64,000 nt of DNA from Auriscalpium vulgare (taxonomy: Eukaryota; Basidiomycota; Agaricomycetes; Russulales; Auriscalpiaceae), in the NCBI GenBank assembly GCA_019915015.1, contig JAHBBC010000012.1:186001-250000 (forward strand). The letters run 5' to 3'. Under the pieces are notes generated by a model. The model had not been told where the DNA came from. It searched no databases and saw only the letters and a list, made by a program, of their open reading frames with translations. A program made the translations under genes and the position numbers. This document shows positions 22,818 to 36,699 of the stretch, piece by piece (positions within the stretch are counted from its first letter, which is position 1; every line of letters begins with the position of its first letter).

Positions 22818-25279
22818 CTATGGGGTGCCCGCCTGCGCGCCCCCGCGCGCCTTGATCTGCTCCACCGCGCCGCGCAGCAGCACATTCGCGCTCTCCTGCT
22901 TCTGCGCGCGCGCGTCCTTCCCCGCCCGCCGATACAGCTCTGCAAAGAAAGAAATGCGCCGCCTTCGTCAGCCGCGCCCGCCCCATGCACACGCGCGACG
23001 CACCGACATAGCGCTCGCCGACCCAGAGGCGCAGCGGCGCGTTCCCGTGCGCGGGGCCGAGCGGCGCGCCCTTCGCGGGCGGCGCGCCGAGCCCCGCGGC
23101 GAGTTGCTCCGCGGTGCCGAGCACGACGATGGCGTGGTCTGCTGCAGTGTGAACGTAATGTGCGCCGACGAGCGCGAGCACGAGCGCGCGCAGGTGGTTC
23201 GCCTGGGCTTGTGTCGCGAGGCCCAGCGCGCGTTTCAGGTGCTGCCTGCGCACGCGTGTCATCAACTCTGAAGCCACAGAGGGAAGGAGGAGAGGTTATG
23301 CGTACTTGGACTTGAGGATCTCGGAAGTGAGGCACGCCGCGAGCACTTCGCCCACTGCCTCGAGCGTGCCGCCCATGCCCGCGCACGCCGCCGCTGCGTC
23401 GCGTGCAAGAGCTGTCACCTCTGCCCGTTCGCGGGCATCGCTGCCGCACAGCCCGATGCGCAGCCCCGCCTCGCCCGCCCGCGCAGCGGCGGCGACATAC
23501 TCGAGGCCGCCCGCATCCGCGAGGGCCGCCGCGACGCGATAGCACGCGAGCGCGCGGGCGCTCTGCCCGAGCGCGTGCGCGAGGTGCGCGTGGTGCAGCG
23601 TGATGCGCGGCGCGTAGAGCGGGAAGAGCTGCGTGCGGCGGGTGTGTGCGATTAGCTGCGCAAGCTTCTGTGGCCTTGGGTCAGCGAGGGCGGGTAGAGA
23701 GAAAGCGGAGAGAGCGCGCCTCTTCTGCCTCGTCGAATTCGCTGCGCATGATGTGTACCTGGTGGGGGTCAGCACAGCCTGCACAGGACGGATGTCACGG
23801 CAAGCGTACTCACACCTGTGAGCTCACAGAGCAAGTCCGCCTTCATCCTGTCGAGTCGGCCCTCGACTTCCTCGAGCTCCCCGATACTGGCCCACTTGGG
23901 CACTGCACAAATCGCGTGAGAACAAAAATTGGGTGAAGTACACGAGACCGGAGCTCACAGCTGAGGCCCGGCGCGTCGCCTGGGCGGTCGAACATCGCCA
24001 GCCCCTCGAGCGCAAACACCTTCCTCTTCGGCTTGCGGCCCACGGGATCGGGCTTCGCGACGCTGCTCAGCAGGAACGCGAGGTAGTACAGCGTGCGGGG
24101 GTGGGACATCTGCACACACAGCGGCGGGCCGTGCGGCATGGGGATCTGCGGCACACGACATCAATATATGCGCGGCACGACGAGGGTGCATGCGCCAACG
24201 CACCTCGAGGACACCCTCGCGATGCCGGTCGAGCGCGCCGCTGTCGAGCAGCGCGTGCAGGTGCGAGAGGCGCGGGGACGCCGCGGCCGCGACGCCCGCG
24301 TGTGTGTGGTGCGCAACGCCCAGCACGAGCGTGTGCAGCGCAAGCAGCTCCTCCACCGAGTCCGCGAACGCGATGAACGTGTCTGGCGGCGCGCCGTCCT
24401 TCCGCGGGCTCGCGCCCGCACCCTCAGCATACGAGAGCCCGAACGCGCGCTCCGCGGCTGCGAGCGCGGCAGGCACGTCAGCGTGCTGTGCGTGCGCGAC
24501 GAGCGTGTGGAGGCGCACGACGCGCGCGAGCAGCGCAACCTGCGGCAGCGCGCTCTCCTCCAGCGCGCCGAGCGCCGCGAGCGCGTTGTGCGCGTCCTGC
24601 GCGCGCAGGAAGTGGTGCACGAGCGCGAGGTGCGCGCTGCAGACAAGCGCCGGCGGATCTGACGCGGGCTGCGTGGCGGCGAGCAGCCGGCGCAGGAGTG
24701 CGCGCGCGAACTTCGGGTTGGACTGGGCATGCGCGAGGCGCGCGTGCGTGAGGAGGAGCGGGTACGTGAAGAGCCGCAGCGACGGGTGTTTCTTCGCGAG
24801 GAGGAGCTGGGGGTGCAGTCAGCGCACGCGGACACGGGCGGGAGGGAGGACGACGCACGCCTTTGCTGACCGCCTTTTCGACCTATATATGCGCGGTCAT
24901 GAAGATGCAGATAGAGAAACAGGGTCAGGCGACGCACTTCCTGTTCGATCCCGCGTGCCCAGGGATGCTCGGCGCTTTGGCTCATCCCGCCGTCGATGAC
25001 GGCCATGCCGACCTCCCCCAGCGCGGTCCATGCGCGGCACTCCGCCTCCGGGCTCAGCGCGCTCAGCTGCAGGCACTTCCGCAGCGCGGTGACGGAGAGG
25101 TAGAGCGAGTGGACGTGTTGTGGATGCGTTGGGGGCTGCACGAGGATGTCGGGCAGCGCGAGGAGGAGCACGCGCGCGGGGAGGGGCGCGAGGGGTTGGT
25201 CGGCGGGCGGCGGCGGCGGCGGCGGGGACGTAGTGCGTTGGCGCTTTGCAGAGCGTGGATTGTCGTCTTCAGAGAGCAT
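22818..25279 (-). CDS. MAU2: MAU2/Scc4 cohesin loading factor
   Basis: Nine exons on the minus strand: 25279-24938, 24882-24859, 24806-24204, 24145-23959, 23902-23814, 23758-23720, 23667-23306, 23245-23004 and 22939-22818, giving 669 residues. The family is recognised from EQEVEKAVSKG, LLLAKKHPSLRLF, HTRRTQLFPLYAPRITLHHA, QANHLRALVLALVGAHYVHT and RLWVGERYVELYRRAGKDAR, all typical of the TPR-like helical repeats of Mau2/Scc4. With Scc2/NIPBL it loads cohesin onto chromatin in the nucleus. Exon 2 is a 24 nt microexon. The intron after exon 6 starts with GC, not GT (23719), and no GT donor is available in that stretch. The ATG at 25279 follows a leader open frame that lacks an earlier ATG. Confidence 0.9.
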
Positions 25280-25816
25280 GGTGGTGGTGGAGAAGGAAGT
25301 TTGAGTTGGCGGATGGTGAGCTTGGCCGTCGAGACTCGAGCGCCCGCCAGCCACAGGCGCGTCGGGATGACATAAGCGGTGGAAATCACGTGGGTCCACC
25401 GGACCTGAGAGTCAGAGACCACCTCAAGCCAGCTCTCCAATTTACCAGCCCTCTAGCGTGTATTAGGCTACATCATAAGACGGACATGAACATCCCAACA
25501 GTACCAACCAAAACCCAACATAGAGTCATAGACTAGAGCACTAGGCACGCCGCCCGAATCTGTCACGAACGGTACATATGTATGTACACTACAAAATCGC
25601 GTACTGTGCGCAAAGACGAAAGCGCATTAAGCGGAGGCGCAAGTACGGGACGGGATATGGAAAGAGAGAGGGAATCAAGAAGGAAAGACGCTAGAGGCGG
25701 GTAGAGTCCAGGTGAAGCGAAAACGAGACAGGGATGAGTACATATATTGATTCATTCATTGATCTTCTCCAACCACACACGGATAGACGTGGCGCGTCTA
25801 CGTCGACCCGCGCGCC
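25280..25816. other. Intergenic between MAU2 and HOG1
   Basis: Holds the upstream region of MAU2 and the 3' flank of HOG1, both on the minus strand. No gene or repeat recognised. Confidence 0.5.
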
Positions 25817-27827
<2,011 letters not shown>

Positions 27828-28827
27828 GGTCCTGGCCTCGCCTTTGGGAGTCTTCACGGTCTGGAATGTGGAGGCCACGATGGAAGATGGTGGGGGATGA
27901 AGGGAGGGTGTGAGTGGTAAAGGCAAGAGGAGAATCTGTCCTTCAGCTCGAGTCGTTGCAGGTGGCGCGAAGCTCATTTTAGGCACCCACTACGTCATCG
28001 ATGTATTTGATTTTGCTTTATTTCCTTTTATTTCCCACAAATTCCCCACTTTGTAACCCCGTCTTCTGCTCGTCCGGTACACAAATGGCCACCATGTTAA
28101 GTTTTATCTCCATATTTTGTGTGATTTTAGGGCGTGCGTTGAGGAAATGAGTTGAAGAGTCCCTCGTCCGACCTATGACGCAACATGTCCTGATGCCGGA
28201 GAAAGCACGCTGATCTCCCCGATCATTATTTATTCAATTATTCGGCCGACCCATATCGATGCGCTTGTCTGAGCATCGCGCAGGATTTCTCCTTTACCTC
28301 ACTAAATAGAAGTACACCCGCGGGCAACACAATGAATTCGCGCAGCCAGCGCGGTGTTCCTACCCTATGGATGTAACCGTAACCTAGTCCGTAGCTTCGC
28401 CTTATGGTATCAGACGATAGTCATTCTGAATACAAGGATGTAACCTCCTCACAACCTTCGTGGACTCTTGCATGTCAGGACGATGAGCTGAACGTGGGTG
28501 TGCGGGTGGGGAGAGGGTGCAGACCAACACCATATCGCACCACGCGTGTTGACGGGTATCGGACACGCAAACTTGCGACGAGATAACAGTGACACGATTA
28601 TGCCCAGTACTAGAGAGCCCAGTACTAGAGACTCGAGAGACGTTCAGCGCGGAACCGGCTTGCCGACGTTCTTCAACCAGACCTCGGCGCTGAGACCTGA
28701 GACATAGCCACTCGCTTCGGTAGAGAGAGAGGTTACCTCCCGGCCTCGCAGCATTCTAACTCGCAGTGCGTCCAGAAGGTCAAGATAGTGTCAGTAATAT
28801 ATGTTAGGTATTCGCGGGATGTACGGT
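27828..28827. other. Intergenic upstream of HOG1, no gene seen
   Basis: One kilobase between the HOG1 start and the 3' end of MCR1. A pyrimidine-rich AT stretch at about 28015-28050 is visible. No coding region recognised; HOG1 regulatory sequences would be here. Confidence 0.5.
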
Positions 28828-30068
28828 CTAGAACTTGTACACCTGGTCCTCGGTATACCCGAGCTCCTTCAGCACGCCTCCAAGCGCGCCTTGCTTCATT
28901 CCATCCTTCTTCCCCGCGATCCCAGCAACCTGCCCGGGCGGCCCTGCAGACATCTATCAGCACCTGCGCCGGCACCGCAGTAAAAAAATCACACGCACCA
29001 CACACGAAGACCTTGACCTTCTCCCCAAGTGTCGGGGGCGCGACATGCTCCTTCACGAGCGCCTGGTTGACGTAGCCCACGGCGCCGGCCCAGCCAGGCG
29101 CAGGCTTGTCGAGCGCGTACACGGCGCGGAACGTGTCCGGGTGCGCCTTCTGCAGCGCGTCGAACTCCTCGCGCAGGAGGATGTCCTTCTCCGTGACATT
29201 CGCGAAGATCAGCGTGAACTTGGTCTTGTTCGCGGGGTCCGCGAGCGCGTGCGTCAGGATCTGGTAGAGCGGCGTGCTGTGCGCGGTCAGCGCGGATGCA
29301 GGGAATAAATGTGGAGCCGCACGCACACACCGCTGCCGCCCCCAATGAGCGCAACCTCGTCGAACTCGTTCGCTGGGGTGCCCAGTCAGTCAGCCGGCAC
29401 ACCACAGCATACGTCCGCGCACGCACCCTTGTACGGGAACTTGGGGAACGGGCCCTTGATCGCGAGCGTGTCGCCGGGCTTGAGCTGCTCGAACACGTAC
29501 TTGCTCACGGCGCCGGTCTCGTACTTCTTGATCAGCAGCACGAGCTCGCCCGGCGCGTCTGGCGGGGAGATGGGCGTGTACGGGCGCACGACGGGTTTCC
29601 CCTTCTTGTCCGTGAGCGCGGCGTCGTCCGACGCCTTCACGACGACGCACGACGCGACGGGCAACAGCGACGCCTCGTCTTCGGGCAGCTCAAACACGAA
29701 CCTGCGCACGCGTCAGCTCTGCGCAGCAGAAACGGGCACACGGACACGCACTTGGCGGTGTTGTGGTTGTACGGCTCGACCTTCTTGAGCTTAAAGTCGA
29801 CGAACGCGTTCGGGTCGAGCGGGCTCTTCTCTTGGGGCTTGCGCGCGGGCTTCACGGGCGCGGGCGTTGCACCGCCGAGGTACAAGTAGCCTCCGAGCCC
29901 TACGACGCCTGCGCCGCCGAGCCAGAGCCCGAGGTTGGACGACTTTTTCGGTGCGGTGGCCTCCGTGGAGAAGCGCCGGGCCTGAGCGTGTCAGCATGGA
30001 ACGACAGTGCGAGATAAGGTTCGACTGACTGTCGAGCGCGCGATGATGGATGCGCGGATGAACGACAT
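28828..30068 (-). CDS. MCR1: NADH-cytochrome b5 reductase, mitochondrial type
   Basis: Six exons on the minus strand: 30068-30030, 29981-29752, 29701-29427, 29372-29327, 29276-28999 and 28943-28828, giving 327 residues. A basic, Ser/Arg-rich start ([20 protein letters not shown]) looks like a mitochondrial targeting signal and is followed by a membrane segment ([19 protein letters not shown]). The FAD-binding motif is [11 protein letters not shown]; the NADH-binding part contains [18 protein letters not shown] and [12 protein letters not shown]; the protein ends in VYKF, typical of the family. The enzyme transfers electrons from NADH to cytochrome b5 and has roles in sterol synthesis and antioxidant recycling. 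Mcr1 of yeast resides in the outer membrane and intermembrane space. Confidence 0.93.
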
Positions 30069-30674
30069 TTGGAGAGGAGGAAGAGAGGAAGAGCGGTCCT
30101 TCGCGAGGAGTCGGAGGAGGTGGTGCTGACTAGTCTACATAACGTCAACTGGGCGCGCGATGATGCAGTCGCGGCCGGCAGACTTCTTACATACAAGTAG
30201 CTTACCTCCATCTGTCGGCGTCCACAAGCTCTTCTCCTTTTTCCCCGTATCTTTCGACACGACCGCCCACTCATGATGTGCTCCTATACATCCCGGCTCC
30301 AAAACTTTGATAAAGGCGCTGCATTTTGCTTGCTTCGGCGTTGAAAACGTAGACAACACTACTCCAGCAAGTATCTATTCAATTACGTAGCGGCATTGCT
30401 CTCCGTATATGTATGGGGTATGTATATCTAGTACGTGCACTGTCGACCAGGGTCGAGACTCTATTTTGCGAGGTTCCGTGATGGTATCTCCCGGGACATA
30501 GAATTATAGAGCGTAACCGTGAGGGGCAGGCGTACGTGCCACAATTCGCGGGCTCCTTTCTTCATGCCGTACATTCCCGGAGCGCGGCCAGCGCCACGCC
30601 ATGCAGGCATCCCTGCGCCGCCGGACCACCATGGTGGCAATTTGCACCGTCCTACAACCGGGCTGGCAGAGGCA
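30069..30674. other. Intergenic, MCR1 upstream region
   Basis: About 600 bp upstream of MCR1 and downstream of the 7TM gene. A minus-strand open frame at 30135-30359 lacks an ATG start and resembles no family I know; I leave it uncalled. Confidence 0.5.
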
Positions 30675-32123
30675 TCACGCCGGCCGCTCGCTCGGCGCCT
30701 TCGACGCGACCGACGGTGTCTGCAGGCTGGCCTCCTCCGCGGCGGCGCGGCTCAGCCCGCGCAGCTCGTACGAGTCCTCCTGGTCCGGCGGGGGCACGCC
30801 GCTCAGGTGCGTCGTGAACGACACGCCGGGGTCCGCGTATGTGGACGTGCCGTGCGCGGGCGTGCGCTGCAGCGCGACCGCCGCCACGATGAGCGTCGGG
30901 TAGATGCCCTGCGCGCAGTGTGAGTTTCAATGCAGGGCGGGGGAGTGGGCGGAGGAGGGCGTACGGCGACCTGCACGATGCACGCGGCGATGACGGGGCC
31001 GAGCGCGCCTAGCGCGGCCTTGCTGCTCAGGATGACGAGGATCTGCGCAGGCGACTTAGTCTTAGTGCCCGCGCGCAGCGCAACGGCGAAGGGGACGCAC
31101 CCAGAACACACAGTACAGACACCCGGACTCGACGAGCAGCCCGAGCGTGATCTCGACGCGCGTGCGGCGGTCGCTGTCGCTCAGCCGCTCCCCGATGGCC
31201 ATGCGGTGCTCCCTACCACACATACCACGTCAGCACGGCGCGCGGGCCAGAGGGGGGTGAGAAGGGTGGACGTACCACGCGGTGTACGCGACGAGAGCGG
31301 TCGCCCACACGTTCGACGCGAGCGAGAGGCACGCGACCGCGACCGCTGCCTGCGAGATCGGCGCGGACGACACGGGCACGCCCTGCCCAACCGTCGCGCT
31401 CGTCACCGCGGCGCCTGCCGCACCATCAGCCCCCGCGCGCACGAAGAAACAGAGCAGGCCACGCACCGACGGTGCCTGTGAAAAGCACACCCGAGATGAG
31501 GCCCACGGCGCGGGCACGACCCCACAGCACCCACGCGCGCCATAACACGATCACGTCGCTCAGCATGAACTGCATCCCGCGCCTCAGTCGACTTCGACAG
31601 CGGGGAGGGGGAGACTGGGAGTGACGCACGTTGATGTTGAGCATCATGCCAGTGATGATCTGCCGCGTTGTGCCGTGCGGCGTGACGAGGATCGTGAGCT
31701 CGCAAGCGCCGCGCAGCACGCAGGCCGCTGCGGTCACGCTCAGCACCCAGTGCACCGCCGCGGAGACGTACAGGACGACGGTCAGCGCGAGCATCGTCGC
31801 GCTGGCGCGCGTGTGCACACGCCAGCTGTGCGTGGGTCGGTCAATGGGAGTGCCGGAGGAGGGGCAGGAACGCACATGAGGAAGTACGTGGAGAGGGTGA
31901 TGAGGCCGGTGAAGAGCCCTGGGGATGAAGTTAGAGTCAGCGGAGGGGGAGTGGAGGGGGGGAGGGTGCGCACCGAAGAGAAGTGTCTCGATGAGGAGCG
32001 GGTAGAACGCGATGATGAGAACGTCCACTGCACGAGACAGGTCAGCAGATACCTGCGCAGGGAAAAAAGTACACGCACTGAGCGGGAACTCTCTGGCTGA
32101 TGTGCTGAGATGTCGAGGAGCAT
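30675..32123 (-). CDS. Multi-pass membrane protein, orphan basidiomycete 7TM family
   Basis: Minus-strand gene with about eight exons. Readable pieces in order: DVLIIAFYPLLIETLLFG, GLFTGLITLSTYFLI, MLALTVVLYVSAAVHWVL and TGMMLNIN, FMLSDVIVLWRAWVLWGRA, QAAVAVACLSLASNVWATAL, HRMAIGERLSDSDRRTRVEI with GLLVESGCLYCVFW, ILVILSSKAALGALGPVIAA, and the tail GIYPTLIVAAVALQRTPAHG. This order of hydrophobic segments with the DVxVxWRAWVLW motif is typical of a large family of seven-helix proteins expanded in Agaricomycetes, with no known function. Most splice phases agree, but the first junction (ATG at 32123, then the exon starting before DVLII) does not fit cleanly, so the 5' end is uncertain. The stop is at 30675. 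Confidence 0.75.
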
Positions 32124-32820
32124 CAATCAACTTCGGGGGTCCGCGGATGGACCCGCAAAGGGCGGCGCGGCGCAGGTGAGCTGGTGGCAGGTGGAGATGC
32201 GGTCGAGCCTTCGAGGCAGGCGTTGGTGGTGGAAAACTAGACAAGGCGTGGGTCGAGGGAAAGGCGAGAAGGTTGTGTGCGATCGGTGTGTGCGTGCCGC
32301 GCAGTGCCCACGGCCCCCGTCACTTCGATGAGATCAGGCACCGCGACTTGGCCGCGACGACCATCATCATTCCCGTCTCTCATCGACATCTTCAGAAGAC
32401 CGGAGCAATCTCGTTTGTTAATTGCAGCCGGGATTGGCTCCACTCTAAAAGCAGCGTGGCGCGCCGTGCCCGGCAATGCCGGCATGCGGAGGCATGTCGC
32501 GTGTGGCCGAGGTGAAGCGTTTGTTTGAGACGGATGGGGCTACAGTATCCGGAAGACGAGTGCTAGTGAGAGCTCGCCTGTCCATCTCGACTGGTTGTCG
32601 CGATGTTGCTCATATACTGCACTACCTGCAAAAGAACGCAATCAACACATGCAATTAGCGAGATAAGGAACGAACGCACCGCTGGCCGATTATAGGCACA
32701 AATACCTCCGGCTGTGGGACGCGACACAGGGTTCGCAGAACAATCTGCTAGTGGGAAGTTGTAATTGTCATCTGCACCTATATTCACCACTTAGAACGAC
32801 TGTCTTCTTGTGCCAAGGTG
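32124..32820. other. Intergenic, left flank of the retroelement nest
   Basis: No coding region recognised. Host sequence that ends where repeat A1 of the tyrosine-recombinase retrotransposon begins. Confidence 0.5.
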
Positions 32821-32869
32821 TTACAGTCAAAGGTTTGGGTTTGAGTAGGGGTCGATGCACGTGGCGCGC
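32821..32869 (+). repeat. A1 split direct repeat, left piece
   Basis: The 49 bp beginning TTACAGTCAAAGGTTTGGG are identical to 49310-49358 (start of A2). The repeat is broken here by the gypsy LTR and resumes at 44835. Confidence 0.9.
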
Positions 32870-34163
32870 TGATGGACACAACCAGGTAGTAGGGCGGAAT
32901 GCGTAACGTAGCACCAATCCCTAGAGCGCTGCAGAGATGTCGGTGTGTGTGCGAGCGAGCGTCAGGAGTCCCGGAGTAAGCGACGACCGTCTCCGATCAA
33001 TCGTACAGCGATCCGATCGAGAGCGCAGCAGCGACGAGGCGATCGATCGACTCTCCGACCGATCGGAAAGCAAGACTTCGACGTACGACGTCGGAAGGCT
33101 GCGACGCGACTGCGATCGAGGACTCTGGCAAAGGGGCAACAACGATGGAACAAGATGAGGGCGATAAGACGGGAAGCGAGAACAAAGGCTAAGGCGACGA
33201 CTGAGGCTGAGGCGCGAGAGCAGTCAACCGATGTTGACCGCTATACGATACGACGAGGGCGAGAGTGCACGACTTGTGCTCGGAGCGATGAGGGGGGAAC
33301 GTAACTTGCATTTCGCAGAGTATCCGACGACTATTTATACGTTGCGACGAGTACAGTGCGTGTCCGATCGAGTAAGTACGGAAACATCGGAAAGACAAAA
33401 GAAAGGATAGCGGCGTCTTGTCAAATGGTGCGGACAATGTGCGAGAGTCATGCGACGGTCAGACGACGAGGAACGAGGCGGGGGACGATGTCGAGCGAAC
33501 GATCAGCGCTGTCAAGGGACAAAGGAAACGGCGCGGGAAACGATCCGCTCTGTCGTCGACTGTGGGAAACAGCGTCGGGGAGCGCGGGAATCGACAAGGA
33601 GCGCCATATCGAGCGCGATAACGGTGGTCCGATGATGTGGGCACGAGGCTGCGTCGTCCGATTGCGAACGTTCAGAGTGCCACACTCCCGACGCGCGTCG
33701 CGACTGGGTCACGCGTCGATCGCAAGTCGCGTCGTGACTGCGGGGGCGTAGCGCGGGTCGTAAGGCGCTAGGGCGCATCGGAGGGAAGCGGGCGAGTGGG
33801 TAGCGCTGAACCGGAGGACGTCGGGGTAGTCGGACTCGTGTGGCGGACAATGAGCAAGCGGACAATGAGCGACTGAGGCGGTACTCGGATGGCGTGAGAG
33901 CTCCGGAGCTGCGAAGCGCCGAGCGTGGCTGTCGTGCGACCAGGCTGTGCGAGTCTGATGGAAATCTGATGCGTCGTGACGGGCGTGGGAAATGCTGTGC
34001 TGGCGAGCGTGTGGCGACTGGGGGCGCGTGGTGCGAGCAGCGTGGGAGTCGGCGGGGCGTTCCGATCGTGGCGCAGGAAGGCCGAGGTCACGTGACCGAG
34101 GACTTGGTCGAAAATGCGAAAAGACAGTCGAGATCCCCTCCCAGCGCGGGACGGGGCTTGTCA
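32870..34163 (-). repeat. Gypsy 3' LTR (element orientation minus)
   Basis: 1294 bp, same as 43541-44834 with offset 10,671. Starts TGATGGACACAACC and ends GGGCTTGTCA on the plus strand, so both orientations begin TG and end CA. Confidence 0.95.
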
Positions 34164-34176
34164 CCTCCTCCTCACT
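34164..34176 (-). promoter_or_regulatory. Polypurine tract of the gypsy element
   Basis: On the minus strand AGTGAGGAGGAGG lies immediately before the 3' LTR, the expected position of the primer for plus-strand DNA synthesis. A near-copy of this tract and its upstream 25 bp lies inside pol at 38493-38530. Confidence 0.8.
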
Positions 34177-34672
34177 GAGAACCTGACCGTCCACGGTCAG
34201 TGCGACGAGACGCTAGGGTTATGCGGGCGATGATCGGAAGGGGAATTGAACGGCGGGGACGTCGGAGGCGAATAGCTGCGTCAGTCGGAATCGGAAGACT
34301 GCGGCGGGCAAAGTCGGCGAGTAATTCGAAAGTCGGGGGCGATCGTGCGAGCGTAGAGGGTCGTCGGAGGAAGAGTCTATACTGGATGAAGACGTAGGCG
34401 CCGTGGTGATGTCATGGGCTAGGCGCGACGCGTCATGCTTCCCGGACGGTATACCTGGATGCCAAAGGCGATCGGAGTCGAGGCTGGGCGCTGGACGCGA
34501 GGCCTGGCCGTAGTCGGACAATGGTGGGAACGCTAGGGAGCGATCGAAACTTCGTCGAAGTCGATCGATTGGCGTGGTCGCCTTGAGGAGGGCCGAATCG
34601 CTTAAAAGGCGGTATGCGATCGCTAGTCGGACGCAACTCTCCACGTCCCTTTCTTCTGGCGCTCCTTCAAAC

Positions 34673-36699
34673 ATGTCGACCCCTACTCCTCGCCGCCTCT
34701 CTGACGACAGCGTCGTCCGCCAAGTCGAACGACAATTCCTCAAATGGTCCGAGGATGCGACTCCTGCTGCGCAGCTCGAGTGGGCTCGTCGGATGGCGAA
34801 AGCTCTGGTAAGTCGTCGTCCGACTCCGTTTTTGACCAATCGGCTGACGTGCGATCCCTAGAACATCGGCTATGAATATCCAAACGCCGAGCCGCGCATC
34901 CTCCCGGTCCTCAACAAGTTCCAGGCGGTCTTCCGGACGCACGGCACGCCGGAGTGGACCGTCCTTGCCCCGCACTGGTTGTACCCGGAGGAGGAGTTTG
35001 AGTCGGGGGAAGAATCGGAGGTACGTTCGCGACTGGTCACTTCTTGCCTACTTGCTGACTTGTCTGTTCGCCCAGGAGGATGAGGACGCGTTTTTCGATC
35101 GCCTCCTCGCTAGCGATGACGACGCGCCGGCCGCCTCCGTCGCTTCTCCGTCACCGACGCCACTCCCTGTTCCTCCACCTGCGCAGCCGACTGCCGACCG
35201 CGCTGTGTCTTTGGCGCCGATCGAAGTCGCGGAGGCTCCCGCGTCGGAGCCTCCTGTGGCGGGAGATCGTGACGAGGACAACCGCGACGAGCTGGATGAC
35301 GGCCCTCAAGTCGCTGGGGAACAGGTCTCCGCTCGGAAGCGCAGAGGCGAGTCTGACGCGACTTTGGCGATCCGCCTCCGATTCGAGAAGGCGCGCGCCA
35401 ACGACCTCGTGCTCCGCATCGGGCGCGGGGAATTTAACTTCAAGGGTACTCCGGTGAGTCTTGATCGCTTGCTCTTCTCCGATCGCGCGCTGATCACTTT
35501 GTAGGCCTGCGACTACTGCGCGAAGACGGGCTCGGACGGGCGCATCGACTGTCGCTACAAAGCGACCCTCAAGCCGTCGGGGTGGACCGTCGAATGCGAG
35601 AAGTGCCGGGAGGCGAAGAAGGGGTGCCGATGGGACGAAGGCAACGTGCAGGGTAAGTCGCTTGGTCATCCGATCTTCATCGCTCGCTAATTCTTGTGCC
35701 TAGTCTTGTCGCGCACTCAACGAGAGGCCGCCGCCGCGTCAGACGCTAACGCGCCTGCCGATCCAGCAGTGGGTCAGAAGCGACCGGCTGAGTCGTCGCC
35801 CGATCGCGACGATCCATCGTTCAAGGCTCCGAAGATGGCGCACAAGACGCCGCGCCAAGAGACGAGGGCGTTGGCCCAAGGTAAGTGTCTTGTTCGTCTT
35901 CCGATTCACTTGCTGACTCCGTTTTGAATCCCTTTTAGTCGCGCCGCGCCAGTTCGTAGGCAGACCGCCGCCTCCTGCGGCTCCGACCGTTCCCGCGCCG
36001 GTCAACATGGACGTCGACTCTACGCAAGAAGCCGGCAAATCGCAGCCTGTCCAAGACGCGCCGCAAGCCGCGCTGCCCGAGTCGCAGACGCAACGGACGG
36101 TGCCAGGTGAGAGCAGCCCGCTCTTCTTGACGAGTCCCGATGCGACGACTGACGCGCCGCGCTCAGGATCGGAACGCGCAGGATCGTGGGTGCAGGAAGC
36201 CGCGGAGTGGCGCACGCCCTCTGTTGACGTGTTCGCGGGCCCCGAAGAACCCGTCGCCGGTGAGTAATGCTTTCGACTCTGGGGGAGCTGCGTTGACTCT
36301 TGACTAGGTCCCTCCGCACCGGCTACCGCGCGTCCGACCGCCAGCAAGGGCAAGGGCAAAGGCAAGGCGCGCCGACGACACATCCTACCTCCCGGTCCCC
36401 GTCCACGCGACTTCATCGCGTTCCCTTCATTCGCCTCTCTTCAAGACCTCGTCGCTGGGCCGATCGAGACGATCTCGGGCGCCAGGACTCCGGGGGGCAT
36501 CACGCTCATCGTCAAGGAGGTGCGCAAGACGCGATCGGAGGAACTCGCCAACATGTTCGCACTCCGCGACTCGTTCATCGACGGCTGGTGGCGCGACGTC
36601 CGGTTGATCAACGCGCCCCTCTGGAGGGCGTACGAGGCGGGGCAGGTGCCGAGGATTATGCGCGAGGAGGACGAGTGGTACGAGGTGTTCGAGGAGTAG
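34673..36699 (+). CDS. Antisense accessory gene of the gypsy element, Cys-rich protein
   Basis: Seven exons: 34673-34807, 34862-35020, 35076-35453, 35505-35652, 35704-35880, 35939-36259 and 36308-36699, giving 569 residues; introns are 46-57 nt with standard ends. It lies between pol and the 3' LTR on the strand opposite to gag and pol, so its introns cannot be spliced from the genomic RNA. The protein has an N-terminal helical part (VVRQVERQFLKWSEDATPA), an acidic stretch, then a cluster with spacing C-X2-C-X10-C-X14-C-X2-C-X6-C (CDYCAKTG to CRW), similar to but longer than fungal Zn2Cys6 DNA-binding domains. A Pro-rich linker, a basic Gly-Lys run (KGKGKGKARRRH) and a conserved-looking C-terminus (DSFIDGWWRDVRLINAPLW) follow. 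It could be a nuclear or nucleic-acid-binding protein; its role is unknown. Confidence 0.8.

Noticed and set aside
30135..30359. Small minus-strand frame upstream of MCR1
   Set aside because: Begins with TTG, no recognised similarity and no supporting splice sites.
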